A stretch of DNA of 56,085 nucleotides. Origin: Bacteroidota bacterium (GTDB lineage Bacteria > Bacteroidota > Bacteroidia > Chitinophagales > LD1). The stretch is from NCBI GenBank assembly GCA_026391075.1, contig JAPLES010000082.1:1-56085 (forward strand), in the 5' to 3' direction. This document shows, in pieces, positions 8,475 through 16,326 of the stretch (positions are counted from its first letter, which is position 1; each line of letters opens with the position of its first letter). Made by a program: the position numbers and the translations under genes. The notes under the pieces were generated by a model. The model did not search any database and was not told the DNA's origin. It was given only the letters and a program-made list of their open reading frames with translations.

Positions 8475-9572
8475 ATGAGTGGGGAATCAAATGTTATGAA
8501 GAGCGTGGAAAGAAAAAATGCGCACGTGTTTGAAATGGTAGAGCCCATGGAACATGAACAGGTCATGTACTTCAACGATAAAGATACGGGGCTTAAAGGA
8601 ATCATTGCAGTTCACAATACGGTTCTCGGTCCTTCGCTGGGTGGTTGCCGCATTTGGAACTATGATAACGAAAGCGATGCGTTGTGGGATGTGCTGCGCC
8701 TTTCGCGCGGCATGACTTTCAAATCGAGTATCAGCGGAATAAATTTAGGAGGTGGCAAAGCAGTTATCATCGGTAATCCGAAAGTGAAACGCGATGAAGC
8801 GTTCTGGCGAAGATTCGGAAAATTTGTAGACAGCTTAAACGGAAAATATATTACAGCGGAAGATGTGGGTACGAGTACCGAAGTGATGAGCATAGTAATG
8901 CAGGAAACCAAACACGTTACCGGCAAACCTGTTTCGGCAGGTGGCACAGGCGACCCTTCGCCATTTACTGCTTACGGAGTTTTTCTTGGTTTAAAAGCGA
9001 GCGTAAAAGAATTAACAGGTAGTGATTCTTTGGCAGGTAAACGCGTGGCAGTTCAGGGAGTTGGGCATGTGGGACATAGTTTGGTGGGGCATTTAACTGA
9101 CGCGGGAGCCAAAGTTTTCATTACTGATATCAATCAAACTAATTTACAAAACACCGCTAAAGAATTCAACGCAACGGTAGTAGGCACTCACGAAATTTAT
9201 GATTTAGATGTTGATGTTTATTCACCTTGCGCACTTGGTGCCACTGTAAATTCCGATACTATTTCCACGCTTCGCTGTTCCATTATTGCTGGCGCAGCAA
9301 ACAATCAATTAGCCGATGAAAATTTGCACGGGCGAATGCTATTGGATAAAGGGATTATCTATGCGCCAGATTTTTTGATTAACGCTGGAGGTGTTATCAA
9401 TTGCTATCGCGAAGTTCATTCCTTGGGAGAAACTGAATCGAATGTATTGATTGAAAATATTTACAACCGCACGCTCGAAATTTTCAAAAAATCAAAAGAA
9501 GAAAATATTCCTACACAAGAAGCAGCTATACGAATAGCGGCTGATAGAATTGCAAAAGCGAAGTTGAATTAA
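8475..9572 (+). CDS. Leucine dehydrogenase (Glu/Leu/Phe/Val dehydrogenase family)
   Basis: NAD-dependent oxidative deamination of branched-chain amino acids to 2-oxoacids and ammonia. The catalytic domain has GGCRIWNYD, RGMTFKSS and the GGGKAVI lysine motif. The Rossmann domain carries GVGHVGHSL near residue 197. At 365 residues it matches leucine or valine dehydrogenases and not the longer glutamate enzymes. ATG 8475 is used; ATG 8496 (MKSVERKN) is an alternative seven codons later. The product oxoacids could feed the E1 dehydrogenase encoded at 28988, although the genes are not linked. Confidence 0.92.
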   Translation: MSGESNVMKSVERKNAHVFEMVEPMEHEQVMYFNDKDTGLKGIIAVHNTVLGPSLGGCRIWNYDNESDALWDVLRLSRGMTFKSSISGINLGGGKAVIIGNPKVKRDEAFWRRFGKFVDSLNGKYITAEDVGTSTEVMSIVMQETKHVTGKPVSAGGTGDPSPFTAYGVFLGLKASVKELTGSDSLAGKRVAVQGVGHVGHSLVGHLTDAGAKVFITDINQTNLQNTAKEFNATVVGTHEIYDLDVDVYSPCALGATVNSDTISTLRCSIIAGAANNQLADENLHGRMLLDKGIIYAPDFLINAGGVINCYREVHSLGETESNVLIENIYNRTLEIFKKSKEENIPTQEAAIRIAADRIAKAKLN

Positions 9573-9616
9573 GAGAAGGTTAATCGTATCAATCATAGTT
9601 CTTTAAAAAACTGTTC

Positions 9617-10558
9617 ATGCTCGGAAGAAGAAATTTGCGGATTAAGGTAATGCAGATATTGTATGCGTGGGAAATGGACCACGATATTCCGCTCACCAAA
9701 CTCGAGACGCATTTGAGCGAACAGGTTCAAAAGTCGGTACAACTTTACCTTACTAATCTGCTTTACCTGGTAGAGGTTTGCAACTACTCTATGGTTGACA
9801 AAGCCAAGAGACTTGCCAAGTATATTCAAACAGAAGAAGACAATATTGCCAGCACCACCATTGCTGCCAATTCCATTATTCAGTATTTGCAAAACAATGA
9901 TGCCTTTCTTGCGCTCGTAAAAAAAGAAGGCATTCGCAATCACATTGCAACAGATGTGGTGAAAAAACTTTTCAATGAACTTTCTTCTAAACCTAAATAC
10001 AAAGAGTATTCGGCTTTGGCGCAACCTACGCTCGAACAGGACAAAGAAATTATCAGCTTCATTCTCAAAAAAATATTTCAGAGCGAAAAAGATTTAGAAC
10101 ATCATCTCGAAGAAATTTTCATCAACTACGATGATGATTATACATTGCTTGTTCACGTTACCGGAAAATACATTGACACCTTTAGTGCCGATAAAGCCGA
10201 CAACTTTTTTCAGGGATTAGACCAATGGGAAGAAGAAAAAAAGTTTGCGATTCAACTGCTTATTAAAACTATTCAGAACAACGAAGAACTAACCGCCATT
10301 ATTGAACCGAATTTGAAAAACTGGGAAATGGATCGTGTGGCAGTGCTCGATTTGATATTGATGAAATTAGCCGTAAGCGAGTTGAAATACTTCCCTACCA
10401 TTCCTGTAAAAGTTTCTATCAACGAATATATCGACATCTCTAAACTTTACAGCACTCCTAAAAGCAAAGACTTTGTAAATGGTGTACTCGACAAAGTAAA
10501 AAACGGTTTGTTCGAACAAGGCGGCATCAAAAAACACGGAAGAGGATTGATGGAATAA
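9617..10558 (+). CDS. nusB: Transcription antitermination factor NusB
   Basis: RNA-binding factor of the rRNA antitermination complex, acting with NusE (S10) on boxA RNA. The start, MLGRRNLRIKVMQILYAWE, is the typical Bacteroidota NusB N-terminus. The canonical domain is at the C-terminus (about residues 175-305), with WEMDRVAVLDLILMKLAVSEL and the SINEYIDISKLYSTPKSKDFVNGVLD signature. The 313 residues greatly exceed the 140 of E. coli NusB; the extra N-terminal helical region is usual in this phylum. It stands alone, 44 bp after leucine dehydrogenase. Confidence 0.93.
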   Translation: MLGRRNLRIKVMQILYAWEMDHDIPLTKLETHLSEQVQKSVQLYLTNLLYLVEVCNYSMVDKAKRLAKYIQTEEDNIASTTIAANSIIQYLQNNDAFLALVKKEGIRNHIATDVVKKLFNELSSKPKYKEYSALAQPTLEQDKEIISFILKKIFQSEKDLEHHLEEIFINYDDDYTLLVHVTGKYIDTFSADKADNFFQGLDQWEEEKKFAIQLLIKTIQNNEELTAIIEPNLKNWEMDRVAVLDLILMKLAVSELKYFPTIPVKVSINEYIDISKLYSTPKSKDFVNGVLDKVKNGLFEQGGIKKHGRGLME

Positions 10559-10576
10559 TTGCAGACGCTAGATGTT

Positions 10577-10657
10577 AGATTTTAGACGATAGACAACAGC
10601 CGCACTTTGTAAGTCAAATCCTCAGGTCTAACATCTGTTGTCTAATATCTAAAATCT
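10577..10657. repeat. Inverted repeat of TTAGATTTTAGAC family between convergent genes
   Basis: A 23-bp arm at 10577-10599 and its inverse at 10635-10657 agree at 20 positions, so transcripts from either side could fold into a long hairpin. The right arm lies inside the phosphatase gene and encodes its last residues. It probably acts as a transcription end for both genes. Confidence 0.75.
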
Positions 10658-11096
10658 TATCCGTTGCTTTATCCAGCATTTCATAAACTTCTTCATAATG
10701 CTTTTCGCTGAGTCCCCATGGGTCGGGAACGGCTTGGTTCATATCCTGATTTACTTCGTTCATGATTAAATGCACCTTCGAAATTTCCTGTTCGCTCTTC
10801 GCCATGTCGGTTACATCTTTATAGTTGCTGCTATCCATTACATAGATAATATCAAAGTGCTCTAAATCTTTTCTGCGCAACGGGCGACTGCGTTGATACG
10901 TAATATCAATGTCGTGTTCCTTCATCACTTTGATTGATTTTTCGTTCGGCAATTCACCTTCGTGCCAATCGCTTGTACCTGCAGAATCAATTTCCCAATC
11001 TAAATTTTTGAGCTCAGCTTTATGTTTCAGCAAACCATGTGCAATAGGAGAACGACAAATGTTTCCGAGACAAACGAACAGAATTTTTAAAGGCAT
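10614..11096 (-). CDS. Low-molecular-weight protein-tyrosine phosphatase
   Basis: Removes phosphate from phosphotyrosine or small phosphoesters via a cysteinyl intermediate. The P-loop CLGNICRS is at residues 9-16 (nucleophile Cys9, Arg15), and the general acid Asp is in VPDPWG (Asp125). All catalytic residues are present and the length (160) is normal. The last 14 residues (KILDIRQQMLDLRI) are encoded by a TTAGATTTTAGAC-type repeat, so the tail is probably repeat-derived and not ancestral. The gene is the second of a minus-strand pair 13 bp after the VOC gene. Role in the cell is not evident. Confidence 0.92.
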   Translation of the reverse strand: MPLKILFVCLGNICRSPIAHGLLKHKAELKNLDWEIDSAGTSDWHEGELPNEKSIKVMKEHDIDITYQRSRPLRRKDLEHFDIIYVMDSSNYKDVTDMAKSEQEISKVHLIMNEVNQDMNQAVPDPWGLSEKHYEEVYEMLDKATDKILDIRQQMLDLRI

Positions 11097-11109
11097 AATT
11101 TCTTGGCAC

Positions 11110-11475
11110 TTATTTATTAGAGTGAAGTGCCATGCGGTTTCCTTCGCTGTCGAGGAACAAAGCCATGTAACCGTAGTCAGGAGAAATCTGGCGTTTAGCT
11201 AACAACACTTTCCCTCCTGCTGCTTCCATTTTTGAAAGCACCTCATTCAAATCAGGATTCGCATTCAAATAAATCAACGAACCATCTGCAGAAGGTTTGT
11301 AATCAGGTCCGGCACAAATTGCACCGCTTACTTTGCCTTCGTCATACGGAAAGAAAGCCATCTTCACTTCCATATTCATAGTTTGCATAGTGAACCCGAA
11401 AATGGTTTCATAAAACTTTTGAGCGCGGTCAAAATCGCTTGCAGCAATTTCAAACCAATTGAGCATGTTCTTCAT
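11110..11475 (-). CDS. VOC-superfamily (glyoxalase/bleomycin-resistance fold) protein
   Basis: A 121-residue two-motif VOC domain: WFEIAASDFDRAQKFYETIFG at the start, and the second half GYMALFLDSEGNRMALHS at the end. The family uses metal-assisted chemistry or simply binds ligands. The usual metal-binding His near the start is replaced here (WFEI), so enzymatic activity is doubtful. It is co-transcribed with the LMW phosphatase 13 bp downstream. No specific substrate is suggested. Confidence 0.85.
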   Translation of the reverse strand: MKNMLNWFEIAASDFDRAQKFYETIFGFTMQTMNMEVKMAFFPYDEGKVSGAICAGPDYKPSADGSLIYLNANPDLNEVLSKMEAAGGKVLLAKRQISPDYGYMALFLDSEGNRMALHSNK

Positions 11476-11555
11476 ATTGTAAATTTTGATGCAAATTAAA
11501 AATCATTTTACTGAACCAAACATTCTTGTTTACTTCGTTCCCTAAACTCGCAACC

Positions 11556-11891
11556 ATGCCACAATTCATTTTACTCATCCGCGAAGACCTCAGACGTTAT
11601 CCTATTCCCAAAGAAGAACTTGAAGCAATTATTGCTGCGCACATGAAATGGGCGCGTGACCTCACTGCCCGAGGTATTTTTAAAGATGGCAATGGCATTC
11701 AAAGCGATGGTCGCCTCATTGAACTCATCAACGGAGATTTAGTTGTGCAGCCCGTGCGCGATGTGCGTCAGGGTGTGGGTGGTTACTACATTATTGAAGC
11801 CGAAGATTTACAAGCGGCTGTTGAGATTGCAAAGGAATGTCCTACGTATAAGGATGGCGATTTGATTGAAGTAAGACCTTTAGGAGCATAA
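11556..11891 (+). CDS. YCII-related domain protein
   Basis: A 111-residue protein of the YCII/DGPF ferredoxin-like fold, with MPQFILLIRED at the start, the central HMKWARDLTARG helix and the closing VEIAKECPTYKDGDLIEVRPL, all typical of the family. An open frame starts earlier at 11526, but ATG 11556 fits the family start. It overlaps the mnmE start (TAATG), which implies translational coupling. No catalytic role is established for these proteins. Confidence 0.85.
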   Translation: MPQFILLIREDLRRYPIPKEELEAIIAAHMKWARDLTARGIFKDGNGIQSDGRLIELINGDLVVQPVRDVRQGVGGYYIIEAEDLQAAVEIAKECPTYKDGDLIEVRPLGA

Positions 11892-13276
11892 TGGATAACA
11901 AGACAATCGTGGCTCTCGCCACACCACAAGGAGTTGGAGCTATTGGTGTTATTCGTTTATCGGGAACCGAAGCCGTTCAAATTACAGCGAAAATTTTTAG
12001 AGGAAAGAATTTAGAGAAACAGAAATCGCATACGGTTCATTACGGTCATGTTGTGGATGGCGAAAAAGTAATTGACGAAGTAATGGTTGCGCTTTTCCGC
12101 GCGCCAAAAAGTTTTACTACCGAAGATGTGGTGGAAATTTCCTGTCACGGTTCTCCGTTTATTGCAGAACAGATTATTCAATTGCTGATACAAAACGGAG
12201 CGCGTTCAGCAAAACCGGGTGAGTTTACATTACGCGCTTTTATCAATGGTAGAATTGATTTATCACAAGCCGAAGCAGTAGCGGATTTAATTGCGAGCGA
12301 CTCAGCCGCTTCACTCGATTTAGCATTGAAACAAATGCGCGGTGGATTTTCAAACGACATAAAAATTCTTCGTACTGAACTCGTCAACTTCGCTTCGCTC
12401 ATTGAACTTGAACTGGATTTTGGGGAAGAGGATGTAGAATTTGCCGACCGCAAAAAACTGATAGAATTGATTGATGCCATTCAATCAAAACTAAAGCCAC
12501 TGATAGAATCCTTCAAACTGGGTAACGTAATCAAGAATGGAGTAAACACAGTAATTGCAGGCAAACCCAATGCCGGCAAATCAACTTTACTCAATGCTTT
12601 ACTCAACGAAGAGCGCGCAATTGTTTCTGAAATTCCCGGCACCACACGCGACACGATTGAAGAAGTGCTGAACATCAATGGCATTCAATTCCGATTCATT
12701 GATACCGCTGGAATAAGAATTACCGAAGATGTAATTGAAAAATTGGGTGTGGCAAAAACAATGGAGAAGTTGAAGCAAAGCTCTGTTTACATTTATCTGT
12801 TTGATGTTAACTCCACTACACCCGAAGAACTGGTAAAAGAAATTCACGAACTCGAATTACTTGGCTTCAGCGGAATTATTGTTGGCAATAAAATTGACAA
12901 AGCTAGTTGGAAAGCAACTGCTCCGTTTTATGCTGTATTAAACTCGCAACTTGCAACCCGTAACTTGCAACTCCTGTTTATTTCATCGCAAACGCAATAC
13001 AATATTCCGTTGTTGAAAGAAAAATTATTTCAACTCGCCACTTCCAATCTTCAACCAGATTCAACAGTAGTAACCAACGCTAGACACTACGAAGCTCTTT
13101 TAAAAGCAAACGAAGCATTGAACGAAGTAATGGTTGGAATTGAAAATCAAAACACAGGTGACCTAGTTGCGTTAGACATCAAACGCGCTTTAGAATATCT
13201 CGGACAAATCTCGGGTGAGGTTACAAACGAAGAAATTCTTGGTACCATTTTTTCGAAATTTTGTATCGGGAAATAG
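11891..13276 (+). CDS. mnmE: tRNA modification GTPase MnmE
   Basis: With MnmG installs the 5-carboxymethylaminomethyl group on wobble U34 of tRNAs. Domain order is normal: an N-terminal tetrahydrofolate-binding domain (1-120), a helical domain, the G domain with GKPNAGKST (about 223-231), DTAG (about 273) and NKID (about 332), and the C-terminal FCIGK with the catalytic Cys. The start overlaps the YCII gene stop. After NKID two segments of CTTGCAAC-type repeat are in frame (residues 351-362 and 381-389, reading NSQLATRNLQL and QLATSNLQP). They flank the G5 region (FISSQTQ), so the G domain tolerates them. Function is probably intact. Confidence 0.95.
   Translation: MDNKTIVALATPQGVGAIGVIRLSGTEAVQITAKIFRGKNLEKQKSHTVHYGHVVDGEKVIDEVMVALFRAPKSFTTEDVVEISCHGSPFIAEQIIQLLIQNGARSAKPGEFTLRAFINGRIDLSQAEAVADLIASDSAASLDLALKQMRGGFSNDIKILRTELVNFASLIELELDFGEEDVEFADRKKLIELIDAIQSKLKPLIESFKLGNVIKNGVNTVIAGKPNAGKSTLLNALLNEERAIVSEIPGTTRDTIEEVLNINGIQFRFIDTAGIRITEDVIEKLGVAKTMEKLKQSSVYIYLFDVNSTTPEELVKEIHELELLGFSGIIVGNKIDKASWKATAPFYAVLNSQLATRNLQLLFISSQTQYNIPLLKEKLFQLATSNLQPDSTVVTNARHYEALLKANEALNEVMVGIENQNTGDLVALDIKRALEYLGQISGEVTNEEILGTIFSKFCIGK
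12941..13056 (+). repeat. Two in-frame CTTGCAAC-type repeats in mnmE
   Basis: 12941-12976 is a tandem of AACTCGCAACTTGCAACC-like words and 13031-13056 is a second, degenerate copy. Both keep the frame, and both are absent from the usual MnmE G domain as I know it. Confidence 0.65.
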
Positions 13277-13358
13277 GGTTGCCTTGTTAAAATTGTTGCG
13301 AGAATATTTAAAGTTCAATTTTAGAAAACCTTTTAGTTTAGCTTAAAATATAACTGCG

Positions 13359-13913
13359 ATGAAAAATTTTATTTGCTTATTGATTGTAGGTTTGTCTGTT
13401 TGTAAGAATGTAGCTCTTTCTCAAACTGTAACACCAAGCGATACTTTAAAGGGCTTCTGGGGAATTAACTTTGGCAAGACAAAGGAACTGGCAACTAAAA
13501 TCCTATCTACAAAGAGTGTCACTATCACCGAAAAAGTCAATGGCAATATAACCAGCCTAAATATTACTAACGCAGTATTTTCAAATAGAAAAGTATTGCT
13601 GCTCACAATGAAATTTGTGAATAATAAATTTTTTGAAGCCACTCTAAACTATGATACAGAACGACCGAATATGCGTGGAGACTTTGAATCAATTGCAAAT
13701 ATTTTAGATGAAAAATATTTTAAGGGAAATAGATTTGCTGATTTTAAATATCCCTACTCCGAACATGATGAACACGAAGAAACTGCTTTGAATATGGGTT
13801 ATGGCAAACTTGAATCTTTTTGGACTTTTGCTAACAAGAACGCCATTGCTTTAGAAACTAAATTTTTCGAAACCTTTTCTGTTATTGTCCTAACTTATCA
13901 AGATGTTGACTAG
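13359..13913 (+). CDS. Secreted hypothetical protein
   Basis: A 184-residue protein with a signal peptide (1-21, ending in VALSQ). The mature part begins with SDTLKGFWGINFGKTKEL, an arrangement seen in small Bacteroidota exported proteins of unknown role, then alternates strands and charged turns. No lipobox, sorting domain or catalytic motif. It is somewhat richer in A+T than mnmE before it. It probably has its own promoter in the 82 bp upstream. Not recognised. Confidence 0.7.
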   Translation: MKNFICLLIVGLSVCKNVALSQTVTPSDTLKGFWGINFGKTKELATKILSTKSVTITEKVNGNITSLNITNAVFSNRKVLLLTMKFVNNKFFEATLNYDTERPNMRGDFESIANILDEKYFKGNRFADFKYPYSEHDEHEETALNMGYGKLESFWTFANKNAIALETKFFETFSVIVLTYQDVD

Positions 13914-13980
13914 TACGATGAAGCACATAAAGAAACAGTTAAAACAAGTGACTATTAATTGTAATTTAGTATCCCGCAAC

Positions 13981-14811
13981 TCAAAACTCTTCACTCAACT
14001 CCGCGCCCAATTTCATTAAATCCTCTTTTGTTTCAAAAGGAATCATTCGTTTCAAACCGAGTAAGTTTTCTTTCGATACTGGAAAAGGCAAATGCAATAA
14101 TTCGACTAAGCCAATAGCCATATCAGCAACAAAATACGGAACAGAAATAAACAGCGGAGTTCTTCCGCTTTGTTTTGCAGCGCGTGAAAAAATTTCTTTT
14201 AGCGTATAAGTTCTGTGCGATGCCAGACAATAGATTCCGGTTGTTTTCTTTTCAATGCAAGAAGCAATCGTCTTCACTACATCGCTTACCAAAACAATTT
14301 GTTCGGGTTGATTGCCTCCGCCAATCATTGGAATGATTCGTGATTTTGCTACTATAGATTTAATACGACTGTAAAGTCCTTCGGCACCAATCACCAATCC
14401 CAACTTCAAAATCAAAACTTTGCTTTTATCTAATTTCTGTTCGAGTTCATACTTGTGTTTCCCGTATTCTGAAAGTGCAGTTTCATGAGCCGAAAGAGTT
14501 GAGAAGAAAATAAACTGAACGTTATTCTTTATACAAGCTTCACTCAAAACAAGCGCTTGTTGCACATTCTTTCTCGAAGAATCATTTCCTTTTTCGTAAA
14601 GAACAAAAGCTGTATGAATCAAAACATCAAGTTTCGAAACATCAGGAACAGTGGAAGCATCGTTCAAATCAAAATGAACAAATGAGGTGTTCGGTTGAAG
14701 CATTTCGGGTTTTCTGCGTTGGTATAACACCACCTCATTTCCTTGCGAAACAAAATACTTCACCAGCTCACTGCCTATAAAACCATTCGAACCTGTAATA
14801 CCTACACGCAT
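13981..14811 (-). CDS. NAD(P)-dependent epimerase/dehydratase (extended SDR)
   Basis: A 276-residue nucleotide-sugar-type SDR. The Rossmann GSNGFIGSELV is at residues 7-17. The active site has FFSTLSAHE and YGKHKYELEQ, giving the usual YxxxK (Tyr-Lys). The rest is consistent with the NAD-dependent epimerase family, although the substrate is unknown. It diverges from the glycosyltransferase operon at 14874, suggesting that it may belong to the same glycan or lipid pathway. Confidence 0.85.
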   Translation of the reverse strand: MRVGITGSNGFIGSELVKYFVSQGNEVVLYQRRKPEMLQPNTSFVHFDLNDASTVPDVSKLDVLIHTAFVLYEKGNDSSRKNVQQALVLSEACIKNNVQFIFFSTLSAHETALSEYGKHKYELEQKLDKSKVLILKLGLVIGAEGLYSRIKSIVAKSRIIPMIGGGNQPEQIVLVSDVVKTIASCIEKKTTGIYCLASHRTYTLKEIFSRAAKQSGRTPLFISVPYFVADMAIGLVELLHLPFPVSKENLLGLKRMIPFETKEDLMKLGAELSEEF

Positions 14812-14873
14812 TTGTGGTTAATTATTTTACCTGCAGCAAAGAAAGTATTTTCAAGAATTCTATTTTTAGCGCA

Positions 14874-15584
14874 ATGAATCAAACTATTCGCGTAGCTGTT
14901 ATCATTCCCGCTTATAACGAAGAAGCAAGTATTGCTTCGGTGGTTAGTGCTGTGCATGCGGCAAGCAGCGATAGTATACAACTCACTCCTGTGGTGGTGA
15001 ATGATTGTTCTAAAGATTCCACTAAAGAAATTATCGGCTCATTGAATTGCGTGGCGCTCAATCTCCCCATCAATCTCGGCATTGGTGGTGCGGTGCAAAC
15101 CGGAATTAAATATGCTTTTGATAATGGTTTTGATTTTTGTGTGCAGATAGACGGTGACGGTCAGCACCCGCCACAATTTATTCCCGTGCTCGAAAAAGAA
15201 TTAGTCGCTAATAATTGGGATGTGGCTATTGGTTCGCGTTATATTGAGAAGGAAGGTTTTCAATCAACGTTCATGCGCAGAACAGGCATTCAGTATTTTC
15301 AGTTTCTGCTTAAACTTATCACTAGCGAAAATGTAACCGACTCTACTTCGGGTATGCGCATGATGAATCGTAAAACAATGAAACTGCTCTATGCTTATTA
15401 CCCCGATGAATATCCCGAACCTGAAGCCTTGATTATTTACAATCGCAACGGTTTGAAGTTTGGCGAAGTTCCTGTGCAGATGAATGAGCGCATGGGCGGA
15501 CAATCATCTATTCAAGGATTTGGCGCTGTGTATTATATGTTCAAAGTAACCATTGCAATAATTTTCACTTACCTAAGACAATAA
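14874..15584 (+). CDS. Family 2 glycosyltransferase, DPM1-like
   Basis: A 236-residue GT-A enzyme. It has VAVIIPAYNEE at the start, CVQIDGDGQHPP (DxD-like metal and nucleotide-sugar binding) near residue 88, and a C-terminal hydrophobic segment. This resembles dolichyl/polyprenyl-phosphate sugar transferases, which load a sugar onto a lipid carrier at the inner membrane. ATG 14874 is chosen because the longer frame from 14814 adds 20 residues in the divergent promoter region. It is the first of four tightly packed genes; the DUF2304 gene follows two bases later, a pairing common for this GT type. Confidence 0.88.
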   Translation: MNQTIRVAVIIPAYNEEASIASVVSAVHAASSDSIQLTPVVVNDCSKDSTKEIIGSLNCVALNLPINLGIGGAVQTGIKYAFDNGFDFCVQIDGDGQHPPQFIPVLEKELVANNWDVAIGSRYIEKEGFQSTFMRRTGIQYFQFLLKLITSENVTDSTSGMRMMNRKTMKLLYAYYPDEYPEPEALIIYNRNGLKFGEVPVQMNERMGGQSSIQGFGAVYYMFKVTIAIIFTYLRQ

Positions 15585-15586
15585 GC

Positions 15587-15934
15587 ATGGAACGCATTCA
15601 AATCATTGCCATTATCGGAAGTCTTTGTTTTCTGGGCTATGTGATGTGGCAAATCAAAAAAGGAAAGCTGCGCGAGGAATACGCGTTCATCTGGATTCTC
15701 TCCACCTTTGTTTTGATTGTGCTTTCGGTATGGCGCAACGCACTTGAAATACTGGCGCACACCTTTGGTGTAATTGCTCCGCCTAATTTACTTTTTGCAG
15801 GAGCTTTGTTTGCGGTGCTTATCTATTTACTTCATCTGTCGCTCACCGTTTCAAAACTGCAATACGAAAACAAAACGTTGGCGCAGGAACTTGCCTTACT
15901 CAAACAGAAGATTGACAAGAAAGAAAAAGCATGA
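15587..15934 (+). CDS. DUF2304 small membrane protein
   Basis: A 115-residue protein with three hydrophobic helices (about 5-22, 35-55, 68-90) and a C-terminal coiled-coil tail rich in Lys/Glu. The WQIKKGKLREEYAFIW loop is the DUF2304 signature. These proteins almost always follow a DPM1-like glycosyltransferase and probably anchor or assist it. Its end overlaps the next start by four bases (ATGA), so the genes are translationally coupled. Confidence 0.88.
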   Translation: MERIQIIAIIGSLCFLGYVMWQIKKGKLREEYAFIWILSTFVLIVLSVWRNALEILAHTFGVIAPPNLLFAGALFAVLIYLLHLSLTVSKLQYENKTLAQELALLKQKIDKKEKA

Positions 15935-16326
15935 GTGAGTTTTCGATTAGCCGCCAGGAGATGAACTGCTACACGAATTATTTACTCGGTAAAAATGCCG
16001 ATGAACAATCGCTTACTTTATTTGAGCGCGCTATAAAACAAGAAGCTACTATTTTAAATGACGAGGAAGAAAAGCTGCTTCGTTTCATGGTGAAAAATTT
16101 ATGGAGTGTTACTTTGCTCGATGCGGCTTTCGGAATGTTTTTACATAAACACAAGTTGCGCAAGCGAATGATTATTGCTTTCGCTATTCTGGAAACCAAT
16201 CCGCTCTACTTTGACTTTTTTCAACCGAAACAATTTTCTGTTTTTTATTTTTTCAGTTTAAGCGTTCGCGCATTTTTTCAATTGCTGAAAGCATTGGCGG
16301 GAAGCATCATTCTACTTTTCTCTTAA
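15931..16326 (+). CDS. Unknown small protein with C-terminal membrane segment
   Basis: A 131-residue protein. The first 90 residues are helical and charged (LGKNADEQSLTLFERAIKQE, EEKLLRFMVKNLW), and the last 40 contain one or two hydrophobic helices (FYFFSLSVRAFFQLLKALAGSIILLFS). I do not recognise it. It is embedded between DUF2304 (4-bp overlap) and the GMC oxidoreductase (next base), so it is almost certainly part of the same pathway. Its cytoplasmic helical part could scaffold the membrane enzymes; this is inference. Confidence 0.8.
   Translation: MSEFSISRQEMNCYTNYLLGKNADEQSLTLFERAIKQEATILNDEEEKLLRFMVKNLWSVTLLDAAFGMFLHKHKLRKRMIIAFAILETNPLYFDFFQPKQFSVFYFFSLSVRAFFQLLKALAGSIILLFS

Noticed and set aside
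9593-10024. 143-codon open frame on the minus strand
   Set aside because: It lies wholly antisense to nusB, whose product is clearly recognised; its product is Phe/Ile/Arg-rich in the way typical of antisense frames.
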